From Deltaproteobacteria bacterium (GTDB lineage: Bacteria > Myxococcota_A > UBA796 > GCA-2862545), in contig JAFDJI010000016.1 in NCBI GenBank assembly GCA_019307545.1, positions 1 through 17,402 of the forward strand: 17,402 bases of DNA, in the 5' to 3' direction. Under the pieces are notes generated by a model. It ran no database searches. It was given only the letters and a program-made list of their open reading frames with translations, and was not told the origin of the DNA. Of the stretch, positions 1 through 7,309 are shown in pieces; position 1 is the stretch's first letter, and every line of letters begins with the position of its first letter. The translations under genes were made by a program, and so were the position numbers.

Positions 1-1137
1 CAGCGATGCATAGGGGATGGCCTGTCCATCGGCAGCGGTGACATCCACCCGGAGGCGCCCGCCGAAGATGTCGTTGGAGTTCATCGCCGCCGAGCTGTCC
101 TCGGTGATCGCGCGCTCGTACTCCAGGGTGGGGCCGATCACCACCTCGTACAGCTCCGAGCAGATGACGGCGTTGGGACGCTCGGCATTGCGGTACCGCT
201 TCCCCTCCAGCTGCCAGGTGGTGCGCCCCAGGTACCACGCCGCCGACCCATACAGTGCGTAGCCGATCTCAGGGTCCTCCCCTCCAAAGGCCACGTCCGT
301 CGGGAAGCCGAGCACGTCGGCCTCCAGGAGCATGTCGATCCCCGCGACGCTGTACAGCTCCGCGGTGGCACCGCCGATGATGACGTCAGGCGTCGACCCC
401 AGCTCCCGGAGACCGGGGCCCCATCCCGTGTCCTCCACGAAGTCGAACACCGTCCCGTGCAGGCCGAGGTCCGCGGGACCGAGCCCATAGCGAACCAGCC
501 TCACCCCGCCCACCGTGTGGCGCTTGTCACCAAAAATCCCCAGGTTGGGGTTGTCCATGAATACCTGCTGGCGGTTGGCCTGGCCCACGAGGGCGGTCAG
601 GTCCCAGGCACCGGTGCGGTACAGGACATGGACACCCTGGATCGAGGTGTCGATGTCGATGTCGACGTTGCGGTTGAGGTTCAGCGCCAGGCCCGTGCCG
701 AAGGCACCGTAGAAATCACCCAGACGGAACTCCACCTCCCCGCGGGTCCAGCGGAGCCCCACCTTCTCCAGGTTGAGGTACCAGTCCCCCTCGAAGGGCC
801 CCCAGAGGTCCCGGGAGAGCAGGTCTCGCTCCTTGTGCATCACATCGTCGAGGATGTACCGGTTGGCGGTGAGCATCACCTGGTCCACCTGGAGCAAGGC
901 GGTCCAGGGACCGGTACTCAAAGACAGGTTCAACCGGTTCACCTGCTCGAAGTAGTTGAAGATGGCGCGATCCTCGAAGCCTTCGAGCCGCTCGTCGCGC
1001 ACCTGGTAGCGCAGCTCGAAGTCGTCGGTCACGGTGATGGAGACCCGGGGACCTTCGGTTTCGGGCGCCTGTCCCGAAGCGACGGCGGTCCACCCCACCG
1101 CGAACAGGACCACTGCCCAAGGCCGGGTAGGTTTCAT
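1..1137 (-). CDS. Outer-membrane protein resembling DUF6029, C-terminal end missing
   Basis: The frame is open from an ATG at 1137-1135 to the window edge, giving 379 residues with no stop, so the gene continues to the left. A GGGGAGTGAGG ribosome site directly precedes the ATG. The N-terminus (MKPTRPWAVVLFAVGWTAVA) is a signal peptide, probably cleaved near residues 20-23. The rest alternates polar and aromatic/hydrophobic residues, as in beta-barrel strands. Residues 139-190 carry LGDFYGAFGTGLALNLNR, then D-I-D-T-S-I-Q-G-V-H and a strand ending in ALVGQ. I recognise this pattern from the uncharacterised DUF6029 family of porin-like proteins; that is memory of the family, not a search result. 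It lies 22 bases downstream of the TlpA-like gene on the same strand, so the two are probably one operon. Function is unknown; an outer-membrane location is inferred. Confidence 0.75.
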   Translation of the reverse strand, partial: MKPTRPWAVVLFAVGWTAVASGQAPETEGPRVSITVTDDFELRYQVRDERLEGFEDRAIFNYFEQVNRLNLSLSTGPWTALLQVDQVMLTANRYILDDVMHKERDLLSRDLWGPFEGDWYLNLEKVGLRWTRGEVEFRLGDFYGAFGTGLALNLNRNVDIDIDTSIQGVHVLYRTGAWDLTALVGQANRQQVFMDNPNLGIFGDKRHTVGGVRLVRYGLGPADLGLHGTVFDFVEDTGWGPGLRELGSTPDVIIGGATAELYSVAGIDMLLEADVLGFPTDVAFGGEDPEIGYALYGSAAWYLGRTTWQLEGKRYRNAERPNAVICSELYEVVIGPTLEYERAITEDSSAAMNSNDIFGGRLRVDVTAADGQAIPYASL

Positions 1138-1159
1138 CCTCACTCCCCGGTTTCGAACG

Positions 1160-1732
1160 CTATTCTGCCGGCGAAGCGGCGGGCTCGGCGGCGGTGGGTT
1201 CGGCAGCGGCGGGCTCGGCGGCGGTCCCTACTTCCGCGGCGAGAAGCGCCTGCACCTGGGTACGCACGTGCTCCTCGTCACCCGGGTTGTAGCCGGTGTG
1301 GATGGCCGCGATCTCGAAGTTGCGGTCGATCAGCACCGAGAACGGCAGGGTCTTGTTCGGGTTGTAGACCACCAACGCGCTGGAGTCAGGGTCGTAGAGC
1401 ACCGGGAAGTCGTATCCACTGCGCCTGATGAAGGGCTTGACCTGCGGCTTGGAGCGCGCGTCGTCGGTGGTGACGGCGAGGACCACGAAACCGCTGTCGC
1501 GCAGGTCATCGTACATCCGCTGCCAGTGCGGCATGGCATCCTTGCACGGCGCGCACCAGGTGGCCCAGAAGTCCAACAGGACGACCTGGCCCCGGTAGTC
1601 CTCGAGGGTCACGGTCTGGCCGGACAGGTCTCGGAGAGTGAAGTCGTGCGCCGGCGTGCCGGCACCAGCCAACGGAGCGAACAGCACCGCCACCGCCAGC
1701 ATCGATGCCCCGAACAGGTCACGCCAGGTCAT
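1160..1732 (-). CDS. TlpA/ResA-like secreted thiol-disulfide oxidoreductase
   Basis: This is a 190-residue thioredoxin-fold protein. The start is the ATG at 1732, with AGGAG seven bases upstream; the frame stays open 45 bases further but without a comparable ribosome site. Residues 1-25 form a signal peptide ending LAPLAGAG-like, so the protein should act outside the cytoplasm. The redox motif WCAPC is at residues 59-63, after the typical V-V-L-L-D-F-W-A-T strand, and the cis-Pro region is T-L-P-F-S-V-L-I-D. This matches the TlpA/ResA/AhpC-TSA redoxin family, which reduces or isomerises disulfides on envelope proteins. The C-terminus adds a low-complexity tail (A-A-E-P repeats, about 22 residues) not part of the fold. 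The DUF6029-like gene follows in the same direction after 22 bases and may be its partner. The exact substrate cannot be read from sequence. Confidence 0.92.
   Translation of the reverse strand: MTWRDLFGASMLAVAVLFAPLAGAGTPAHDFTLRDLSGQTVTLEDYRGQVVLLDFWATWCAPCKDAMPHWQRMYDDLRDSGFVVLAVTTDDARSKPQVKPFIRRSGYDFPVLYDPDSSALVVYNPNKTLPFSVLIDRNFEIAAIHTGYNPGDEEHVRTQVQALLAAEVGTAAEPAAAEPTAAEPAASPAE
1176..1225. repeat. 30-bp tandem repeat encoding the A/E/P tail
   Basis: An identical 20-base unit (GCGGCGGGCTCGGCGGCGGT) occurs at 1176-1195 and 1206-1225, a period of 30 bases or 10 residues. It lies inside the 3' end of the TlpA-like gene and encodes the repeated A-A-E-P stretch. Such repeats can change copy number by slippage without breaking the frame. 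Confidence 0.8.
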
Positions 1733-1877
1733 GGAAACTCCTCGTGGTGCCATTGGACGGGCCCCGCCCCTGCCCATTCGACCGGGGTAGTATCGCAGCG
1801 CTCCTGGGGCCGCAGGCTCGTTTCCGTCGCTTTTGTGTCAGTCTCACCCCGAAGGCAATCGGGTTAGGCACGCTGGC

Positions 1878-3239
1878 ATGGTTTCCCGCATCCTCATCGT
1901 CGACGATGAACCATCGATCCGGAAAGTCCTCACCGCCCATCTTCAGCGGCTGGGGCACGAGATCCAGACAGCCGAGGACGGGGGCGCCGCCATCGGGTTC
2001 CTCGAACAGGACACGTTCCACCTGGTGGTGAGCGACCTCAAGATGCCGGTGGTGGACGGAATGGCCCTCCTGCGCTGGGTCACCGACAACCAGCCGGGCC
2101 TCCCGGTCATCCTCATTACCGCCCATGGCACGGTGGACAGCGCGGTCGAGGCCATCAAACGGGGAGCCTTCGACTACATCACCAAGCCCTTCGACCGCGA
2201 CGAGCTCCAAGGGGTCATCAACAAGGCGCTGACCGTCGAGCAGCGCAACACCCGGCGATTCCACCCCGAGCCCGGGGGTCGGTTCAAGATCGTCGGCAAC
2301 ACCCCCGCGATGTGCGAGCTCTACCAGCTCGTGGAAAAGGTCGCTCCGTCCCCCACGACCGTCCTGATCACCGGGGAGTCGGGCACCGGAAAGGAGCTGG
2401 TGGCACGAGCGCTCCACGCCCACTCCGACCGCAAGGACGAGCCTTTCATCCAGATCAACTGCGGCGCCATCCCCGAGAACCTGTTCGAGGCCGAGCTCTT
2501 CGGCTATGAACGCGGCGCCTTCACCGGTGCAGTGTCCTCCAAGCCGGGCCGGTTCGAGCTGGCGGACGGCGGGACCCTCTTCTTGGACGAGGTGGGCGAG
2601 CTACCGCGCGACATGCAGGTGAAAATCCTGCGTGCGCTCCAAGAGCGGCACATCGATCGCGTGGGGGGGCTCAAGCCCCTCGAGGTGAACGTCCGGGTGA
2701 TCGCGGCCACCAACGTGGACCTCCACCAAGCGGTGAAGGAAGGCTCCTTTCGGGAGGATCTCTACTACCGCCTCAACGTGATTCCGCTCCACCTGCCGGC
2801 CCTGCGTGCGCGGACGGACGACATCCCCCTGCTGGTCGAGCACTTCCTGACCAAGTTCAACGATCGCCTCGGCAAGAGCGTGCAGCGGGTCGCCCCCGAA
2901 GCACTCGCCGCGCTGTTGGTGTACCCGTGGCCCGGGAACATCCGCGAGTTGGAGAACCTCATGGAGCGCTCGATCCTCCTCGCAGACGGCGAGACCCTTC
3001 ACCTGAACGACCTACCCGGGCTGCGCGGCGGAGGCCTGGCCCAGCCGCCGGAGGAAGAGCTGGATGCACTGGGTCTCAAGGAGTACGTGCGGGTGCACAC
3101 CGCGAAGCTGGAAAGGGCCCGCATCCAGCTGGCCCTCAAGAGGGAGGACCACAACGTGACCCGGGCGGCGAGGCGCCTCGGCATTTCGCGCAAGTCGCTG
3201 CAGACCAAGATGAAGGAGTACGGGCTGCGCAATAGTTGA
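1878..3239 (+). CDS. NtrC-family sigma-54-dependent response regulator
   Basis: This 453-residue protein has the full NtrC layout. The receiver domain (1-118) has acidic pocket D9/D10, phospho-acceptor D53 in VSDLKMP, T81 and K103. The AAA+ domain (about 136-365) has Walker A GESGTGKE at 166-173, the sigma-54-contacting GAFTGA loop at 213-218, Walker B around LFLDEVGE (235-241), and FREDLYYRL from 291. A Fis-type helix-turn-helix occupies about 408-453 (N-V-T-R-A-A-R-R-L-G-I-S-R-K-S-L). By family knowledge it binds enhancer DNA and drives open-complex formation by sigma-54 RNA polymerase once phosphorylated. The ATG at 1878 gives the canonical M-V-S-R-I-L-I-V-D-D start; the frame continues upstream to a TTG at 1833, but those residues do not belong to the fold. 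No histidine kinase is present in the window. A barrel-protein gene follows after 41 bases, and the TlpA operon is divergent. Confidence 0.96.
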   Translation: MVSRILIVDDEPSIRKVLTAHLQRLGHEIQTAEDGGAAIGFLEQDTFHLVVSDLKMPVVDGMALLRWVTDNQPGLPVILITAHGTVDSAVEAIKRGAFDYITKPFDRDELQGVINKALTVEQRNTRRFHPEPGGRFKIVGNTPAMCELYQLVEKVAPSPTTVLITGESGTGKELVARALHAHSDRKDEPFIQINCGAIPENLFEAELFGYERGAFTGAVSSKPGRFELADGGTLFLDEVGELPRDMQVKILRALQERHIDRVGGLKPLEVNVRVIAATNVDLHQAVKEGSFREDLYYRLNVIPLHLPALRARTDDIPLLVEHFLTKFNDRLGKSVQRVAPEALAALLVYPWPGNIRELENLMERSILLADGETLHLNDLPGLRGGGLAQPPEEELDALGLKEYVRVHTAKLERARIQLALKREDHNVTRAARRLGISRKSLQTKMKEYGLRNS

Positions 3240-3280
3240 CGCTCCAGCCCCACAGCGCCTAGCCTGCGCGCGGAGGTGCC

Positions 3281-4351
3281 GTGCACCGCACCCTGGCCGC
3301 CACCGCCATCATCGTAGCGGTCCTCGCGACCCCTTCTGCCCGGGGCGCCGAGGTGACCGACATGCCCCCCAAGCTCCGGGGCGACGTGCGGATCGACTAC
3401 TTCGGCGCCTTGGAGCACGGCGACCTGCGCGAAGGCGACGAGACCTTCGGGAGGCGGCACGGGAACCGGCACGAGGTCCTCTACACCCTGGAGTTCGCAC
3501 CGATCGACGGGTTGGCGGTGTGGTTCCGGGTGGACACGACGCTCACCACGGCGGTGGCCTTCACCGATCCCCACGAGATGCTGTACGACCCGGTGACCGA
3601 AACCGGGACCTACCAGGGAAGCGAGACCCTGCCGGGGTCCGAGGACTCCTACCGGCGCCGGGGCGGCGGCCTCGACGGACTGTGGATCGGCGTCGGTGCG
3701 GGGCCCTTCTCTGAATCCTGGCGCATCAGCCACCAGACAACCTGGCGGCTGGACGTCGGTTTTCGCACCCCCAACCCCAACAACACTTTCTGGACCTCCT
3801 CTGGCCAGCACCGCGGTGCCGCTCCCGGAGGTTCCGCGTTACTGCTGCGCGGTGCGTGGTCCCAGGAGAACGAGCCGGTAGACGCATACCTGGTCGGAAG
3901 GGTCCTTTACGAGGGGCGCGTCACCGTGGACGTGACGGACGACGACGGCACGACGATCGCGTCCGACGTGACGGTGAAGCCCGCGACTGAGATCGATGTC
4001 ACCGCCGGGATGGAGCTGATCGCCGGCCGGGATGCGTCCCGCGGGGAGCGCTTCGCGTTCGACCTGTTCTGCGGTTTCGGGTACCGCTCCTATGCCCAGA
4101 TCCCGTCGGGCGTGCTGCTACCCCACGTGCTGGAGCACTCGCTTGGGGAGCCGGTTCACCGATCCGCGCATGTGCTGGGTACGGCCGGGCTCGGACTCGT
4201 CTACCACCTCAACCAATACTTCGGGGCACGGCTCGCTGGATCCGGGACCTATGCCACTCCCCATCGCCTGGAGGACGTGTACCCGGTGCGAACCGGGTAC
4301 GACACCGTGGTCGTCGGAATCCAGGCCTCGGTGGAAGGCCACCTGCGCTGA
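3281..4351 (+). CDS. Predicted outer-membrane beta-barrel protein, unknown function
   Basis: This 356-residue protein starts at GTG 3281, with GGAGG four bases upstream. The first 20-23 residues (MHRTLAATAIIVAVLATPSA) form a signal peptide. The mature part has many alternating amphipathic segments rich in G, Y, W and R, for example V-R-I-D-Y-F-G-A-L, F-D-L-F-C-G-F-G-Y-R-S-Y, and the final D-T-V-V-V-G-I-Q-A-S-V-E-G. This pattern fits an outer-membrane beta-barrel. I do not recognise a named family. The protein ends in R rather than the aromatic residue typical of many barrel proteins, which lowers certainty about barrel insertion. It lies 41 bases downstream of the NtrC-type regulator on the same strand, so it may be co-transcribed with it, but the spacing does not prove this. 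Confidence 0.8.
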   Translation: MHRTLAATAIIVAVLATPSARGAEVTDMPPKLRGDVRIDYFGALEHGDLREGDETFGRRHGNRHEVLYTLEFAPIDGLAVWFRVDTTLTTAVAFTDPHEMLYDPVTETGTYQGSETLPGSEDSYRRRGGGLDGLWIGVGAGPFSESWRISHQTTWRLDVGFRTPNPNNTFWTSSGQHRGAAPGGSALLLRGAWSQENEPVDAYLVGRVLYEGRVTVDVTDDDGTTIASDVTVKPATEIDVTAGMELIAGRDASRGERFAFDLFCGFGYRSYAQIPSGVLLPHVLEHSLGEPVHRSAHVLGTAGLGLVYHLNQYFGARLAGSGTYATPHRLEDVYPVRTGYDTVVVGIQASVEGHLR

Positions 4352-4389
4352 ACGCAACGCCGATCACTCAAGCGCTGGGCGGCGGGTTC

Positions 4390-4608
4390 CTAGCGTTTCG
4401 CCTCGTCCAACACCTGGTGAAGCGATTGGTCCTCGGGCCAGTCTGTCTTCACCAGGTCCACCAGGTCGTCGATGATGCCGGTCTTGCGCGCGTAACGCAG
4501 CGCTCCGCGCCAACCATCGACGACTTCGGGGTGGGCCACGCCTTCGGTGGGGATGCGGGTAGCGATGAACTTGGCGATCTGGGTGATTTCCGGCTCGTCG
4601 TGGGGCAT
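4390..4608 (-). CDS. Small acidic protein of unknown function (72 residues)
   Basis: The ATG at 4608 is preceded by GGAG with eight bases of spacing, which decides this start over the in-frame GTG nine bases upstream. The product (MPHDEPEITQIAKFIATRIP...) is soluble, acidic and probably all-helical, with no signal peptide or membrane segment. Notable stretches are I-T-Q-I-A-K-F-I-A-T-R-I, H-P-E-V-V-D-G-W-R-G-A-L-R-Y-A and I-I-D-D-L-V-D-L-V-K-T-D. These look like three or four short amphipathic helices, such as a small adaptor or interaction domain. I do not recognise the family. It converges on the barrel-protein gene, with stops 38 bases apart. It lies downstream of ogt on the same strand but is separated by 112 AT-richer bases, so it probably has its own promoter. 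A good ribosome site and sensible composition support it as a real gene. Confidence 0.65.
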   Translation of the reverse strand: MPHDEPEITQIAKFIATRIPTEGVAHPEVVDGWRGALRYARKTGIIDDLVDLVKTDWPEDQSLHQVLDEAKR

Positions 4609-4626
4609 CGGGACCACTCCACTATT

Positions 4627-4640
4627 GGTGTGTCAACACC
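4627..4640. promoter_or_regulatory. Inverted repeat upstream of the small gene
   Basis: GGTGT at 4627-4631 and ACACC at 4636-4640 form a 5-bp perfect inverted repeat around GTCA, 18 bases before the small gene's ATG. On the minus strand it contains TTGACA, but no -10 box follows at a usable distance. An operator or a 5' leader hairpin is more likely than a -35 box. Evidence is weak. Confidence 0.3.
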
Positions 4641-4652
4641 TATCCTCATGTA

Positions 4653-4668
4653 GTTTACCAGGTTTACG
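4653..4668. repeat. Short direct repeat GTTTAC, 9-bp period
   Basis: GTTTACC at 4653-4659 and GTTTACG at 4662-4668 are spaced 9 bases start to start in an AT-rich island between ogt and the small gene. The minus-strand reading, TAAACT at 4657-4652, is a possible -10 element for the small gene, with no good -35. It may be a regulator site or chance. Confidence 0.25.
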
Positions 4669-4687
4669 CCCGAATCAGCAGACGCAC

Positions 4688-4718
4688 CGATAAAAATCGC
4701 CCGACGGGTCTCGCGACC
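4688..4718 (-). terminator. Possible weak terminator after ogt
   Basis: Read on the minus strand just after the ogt stop, GGTC-GCGA-GACC (4718-4707) forms a short hairpin. A second stem, CGAT-TTTT-ATCG (4699-4688), carries a run of five T. A T-run in such GC-rich DNA at an operon end suggests termination, but the first stem is only 4 bp and lies 10 bases from the T-run. Confidence 0.3.
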
Positions 4719-4720
4719 TC

Positions 4721-5245
4721 CTACTCGCTGCGGCGATGCAGACCCAGCGGCAGGGGCGGCTGGGTGGCCTTGACCACCCGACGCTCATGGTCGAGGAGCC
4801 ACGCCTTGACGTCGGTGCCCGCCGCATAGCCGACCAACTCGCCGCGCGACCCGACCACCCGGTGGCATGGCACCAGGAGCGGGATGGGATTGGCGCCAGC
4901 GGCCGCGCCCACCGCCCTGGCGCCCAAGGGCGTGCGCAGGTGATGCGCCAGCGCCCCATAGGTGACGGTCTCGCCGAAGGGCACCTCGCGCAGGGCCGCC
5001 CAGACCGACTGCTGGAAGGGCGTGCCAACAGGGGCGACCGGGACCGTGAAGGTGGTGCGGTGTCCCTTCATCCAGGCCGCAACCTCGGCCGCGGCCACGG
5101 CGAGCGCCGCGTCGTCAAGCTCTGCGTCGAGGTCCCGGGGTGGGCCCGCCCCCCAGGCTGTCTGCAGCACCACCCCAGCGACACCGGCCAGCCAAAAGGG
5201 GCCGATGGGGGTCGCTACTTCGGTCCAGGTGAGCTTGGCCGTCAT
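4721..5245 (-). CDS. ogt: Methylated-DNA--protein-cysteine methyltransferase
   Basis: This 174-residue suicide DNA-repair protein transfers the methyl group from O6-methylguanine to its own cysteine. The active-site motif PCHRV is at 126-130, with acceptor C127. It is preceded by the conserved F-Q-Q-S-V-W (77-82), P-F-G-E-T-V-T-Y-G-A-L-A (89-100, DNA-binding winged helix) and R-A-V-G-A-A-A-G-A-N-P (110-120, arginine finger R110). It has the short N-terminal domain and C-terminal domain of the Ogt/AGT class and lacks the methyl-phosphotriester Ada domain. Its ATG overlaps the hydrolase stop by four bases (ATGA), so translation is probably coupled and ogt is the last gene of the long rpsP operon. 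A short C-terminal extension (L-P-L-G-L-H-R-R-S-E) follows the domain. Confidence 0.94.
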   Translation of the reverse strand: MTAKLTWTEVATPIGPFWLAGVAGVVLQTAWGAGPPRDLDAELDDAALAVAAAEVAAWMKGHRTTFTVPVAPVGTPFQQSVWAALREVPFGETVTYGALAHHLRTPLGARAVGAAAGANPIPLLVPCHRVVGSRGELVGYAAGTDVKAWLLDHERRVVKATQPPLPLGLHRRSE

Positions 5246-6132
5246 GCCCCTCCGCTATCTCGTCCAGGTGCTCCCACCCATCCACCCCGTTCGAGGAAGT
5301 CCTCGACCGCATGTCCGATCGGCGTGGCGTGGCCGAGCAGCCCGGCGTGACCCGCCTTGGGGAGGAAGATCAGCTCGGAGCCCGGGATCCGCTCGTGCAT
5401 GCGCCTACCCACCCGGGGTAGCGAGAACCGATCTCTGCCACCAACGACGACCAGGGTTGGGACGGTCACGGTGGGGAGCGCGTCTTCGGCGCTGTGGGCC
5501 TGCGAGGCGAGCGCCAGCGCCTTGAAGCTCCGGCCTTCGAGGCGTCGAAGGTGGCGCAGGAAGGGAGCGAATTCCCCGTAGGACGCGCCGGATTCGATGA
5601 TTCCGAGCACGCGCCCAGCGACCCAGGTGGGCCGGGAGAACCGCCCGCCAATCCGGAGAACGCGGGTCACCACGCGCGACGGGGTCGGGCGGAAGACCGC
5701 CAGCGCGAGCCGCCCGAAGTGGGGCGCGAAAAAGGTGTCGAACGGCCGTCCGTAGGTGCCGAGCAGGTTGACGATCGCGCTCACCCGCTCGGGAAACCGC
5801 TGCCACGCGACGAGGTTGACCTGACAACCCAGGGAGAATCCGACGAAAACCGCCTTCTCCTCCGGGTCGGCGACTGCGTCAAGCACCCGTCGCAGGTCGT
5901 CCACCGTCGACTCGATGCTGATCGAACGTGGGTCGCGGGCGTTCTCGGAGTCCCCATGTCCACGGTAGTGCCAGGTCAGCAGCCGTGCGCGTCCCTCCAG
6001 GCGTCGCAGCAGCGGACCCAGCAGATGGCCGTCGTTGGCCAGGCCGTCGTTGAAGACGACCAGCGGACCCTCACCCCGGACCCGGTACGCCAGCCGGGTA
6101 CCGTCCGCCGCGGTCGTGGTGGAATGTATCAT
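5242..6132 (-). CDS. Alpha/beta-fold hydrolase
   Basis: This 296-residue cytoplasmic protein has the complete alpha/beta-hydrolase signature. The nucleophile elbow is G-F-S-L-G at 98-102 (S100), the acid is D234 in V-V-G-G-R-D-R-F, and the catalytic histidine is H262 in K-A-G-H-A-G. The oxyanion region is near N28/D29, and the usual W-H-Y-R-G-H-G-D-S is at 54-62. A lid-like insertion (about 130-210) includes F-F-A-P-H-F. The chosen ATG at 6132 overlaps the rsmI stop by four bases (ATGA) and begins the conserved T-T-T-A-A-D-G-T-R-L-A-Y-R strand; the frame runs further upstream but only inside rsmI. The next gene, ogt, also starts with an ATGA overlap. Substrate cannot be told from sequence; esterase, lactonase or haloperoxidase-like activity are all possible. 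Confidence 0.9.
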   Translation of the reverse strand: MIHSTTTAADGTRLAYRVRGEGPLVVFNDGLANDGHLLGPLLRRLEGRARLLTWHYRGHGDSENARDPRSISIESTVDDLRRVLDAVADPEEKAVFVGFSLGCQVNLVAWQRFPERVSAIVNLLGTYGRPFDTFFAPHFGRLALAVFRPTPSRVVTRVLRIGGRFSRPTWVAGRVLGIIESGASYGEFAPFLRHLRRLEGRSFKALALASQAHSAEDALPTVTVPTLVVVGGRDRFSLPRVGRRMHERIPGSELIFLPKAGHAGLLGHATPIGHAVEDFLERGGWVGAPGRDSGGA

Positions 6133-6926
6133 CGGTCTTTGGGCTCCCACTTCAGCAGTTGTTGGTATGCCTCCCGCCGGGTCACCCTCCAGCGCCCGGC
6201 GAGCACCTTTGCGACGTCCTTCAGACTCGTCCCTTCGAGCGTCGGTGACACCGGGCGAAGGGGCTGACCCGGGCCTATCACCAGCACACACTCCCCCTTG
6301 ATCGCGTCCCGCGTCCCGAGGTCGGTGGCGAGCGCCGCCAGGGTGTCACGCCGCACCTCCTCGAAGGCCTTGGAGAGCTCGCGGCACAGACAGGCTTCTC
6401 TTTCCGGCTGTAGGGCGGCCATCCGTCCGAGCAGGTCCACCACCCGGCTCGGCGCCTCGAACACCACCACCGTCTCCCCCCGCTCCAGGGCGGCACGCGC
6501 CCACCCGCTCCGCCCCTTGCGTGATGCGAAGCCGAGGAACGTGGAGGGGACCGCCGGGAACCCGGTGGCGGCGAGGGCCGCCGCCAGGGCACTGGGCCCC
6601 GGCACCGACCGCACCGGCACGCCCAGGCGATGGGCGGCCGAGACCACCGTCGCGCCCGGATCGGAGATGCCAGGCGTTCCAGCCTCGCTCACCAAGACGA
6701 TCTCCTCGTCTCGTGCCCGCTCCGCCACCCGATCGCCGATCTCCGACTCGTTGTGGCCGTGCAGCGCCAGCAGCTCCGGGGCCCGCAGCCCCGTGGCGGC
6801 GAGGAGCTTGCGAGCCGTCCGGGTGTCCTCCGCCGCGATGGCGTCAGCGCTGGCGAGCACCTCCTGCGCACGGGGCGAGAGGTCGCCGAGGGTGCCGATG
6901 GGGGTCGCGACGAGCCACAGCGCCAT
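6129..6926 (-). CDS. rsmI: 16S rRNA (cytidine1402-2'-O)-methyltransferase RsmI
   Basis: This 265-residue SAM-dependent methyltransferase of the tetrapyrrole-methylase fold modifies C1402 in the decoding centre of 16S rRNA. Visible family motifs are L-V-A-T-P-I-G-T-L-G-D at 5-15, A-E-D-T-R-T-A-R-K at 32-40, V-S-E-A-G-T-P-G-I-S-D-P-G at 79-91 (SAM-binding region), and V-P-G-P-S-A at 108-113. The C-terminal part has the expected K-G-E-C-V-L-V-I-G strand and a small helical tail (R-R-E-A-Y-Q-Q-L-L). Length matches the family. The ATG is one base after the yraN stop, and the last four bases overlap the hydrolase start. The pairing of yraN and rsmI is common in bacteria. Confidence 0.95.
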   Translation of the reverse strand: MALWLVATPIGTLGDLSPRAQEVLASADAIAAEDTRTARKLLAATGLRAPELLALHGHNESEIGDRVAERARDEEIVLVSEAGTPGISDPGATVVSAAHRLGVPVRSVPGPSALAAALAATGFPAVPSTFLGFASRKGRSGWARAALERGETVVVFEAPSRVVDLLGRMAALQPEREACLCRELSKAFEEVRRDTLAALATDLGTRDAIKGECVLVIGPGQPLRPVSPTLEGTSLKDVAKVLAGRWRVTRREAYQQLLKWEPKDR

Positions 6927-6927
6927 G

Positions 6928-7302
6928 TCAGCGTCCGTCGAAGGCGTCGTCGAACCACTCCACCGACCATCCGGTCGGGTCGAGGTCCACCACCGCTATC
7001 AAGAAGCAGACCTCGCGGGGGTCCTCGGGCTGCTCCAGCATCCACGCCTCTGCCGCGCGGACCATCCGGGTGCGCTTCGCATAGCTGATGGACTCGAGCC
7101 CGGATGGATCCTCCAGGGCCCGTGCCTTCACCTCGACGAACCGCACCGCGCCGTCGCGCCCGACGACCAGGTCCAACTCCCCTCCCCTCCCGCGCCAGTT
7201 GCGGTCGAGGACGGTCCACCCCTCCTGCTCCAGGCAATCGGCGACGAAGGCCTCAGCCCGAGCGCCCCGAGCGAGGGCCGCGCGCCGGTCCTCCACGCCC
7301 AT
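6928..7302 (-). CDS. yraN: YraN/UPF0102 family nuclease-like protein
   Basis: This 124-residue protein of the UPF0102 family has a restriction-endonuclease-like fold whose physiological role is unsettled. The nuclease-type motif is visible: G-E-L-D-L-V at 41-46 (E42, D44) and V-E-V-K-A at 56-60 (E57, K59). The N-terminal G-A-R-A-E-A-F-V-A-D-C-L helix and the Y-A-K-R-T-R-M-V-R-A-A-E-A-W region also match the family. It starts seven bases after the rplS stop and ends one base before rsmI. In many genomes rnhB sits between rplS and yraN; it is absent here. Confidence 0.92.
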   Translation of the reverse strand: MGVEDRRAALARGARAEAFVADCLEQEGWTVLDRNWRGRGGELDLVVGRDGAVRFVEVKARALEDPSGLESISYAKRTRMVRAAEAWMLEQPEDPREVCFLIAVVDLDPTGWSVEWFDDAFDGR

Positions 7303-7309
7303 CGCGTGG

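Noticed and set aside
457..1428. Plus-strand open frames over the DUF6029-like and TlpA-like genes
   Set aside because: They lie opposite convincing minus-strand genes with signal peptides, a WCAPC motif and ribosome sites.
1733..1877. Sigma-54 (-24/-12) promoter in the gap between the TlpA-like gene and the regulator
   Set aside because: TGGCAC occurs on the minus strand near 1750, but the required TTGC element does not follow at the right distance.
2999..3811. Minus-strand 270-codon frame across the regulator/barrel junction
   Set aside because: It crosses two real plus-strand genes and has no recognisable domain.
4631..4636. Minus-strand TTGACA upstream of the small gene as a -35 box
   Set aside because: A -10 at 16-18 bases would overlap the start codon and no matching hexamer is present.
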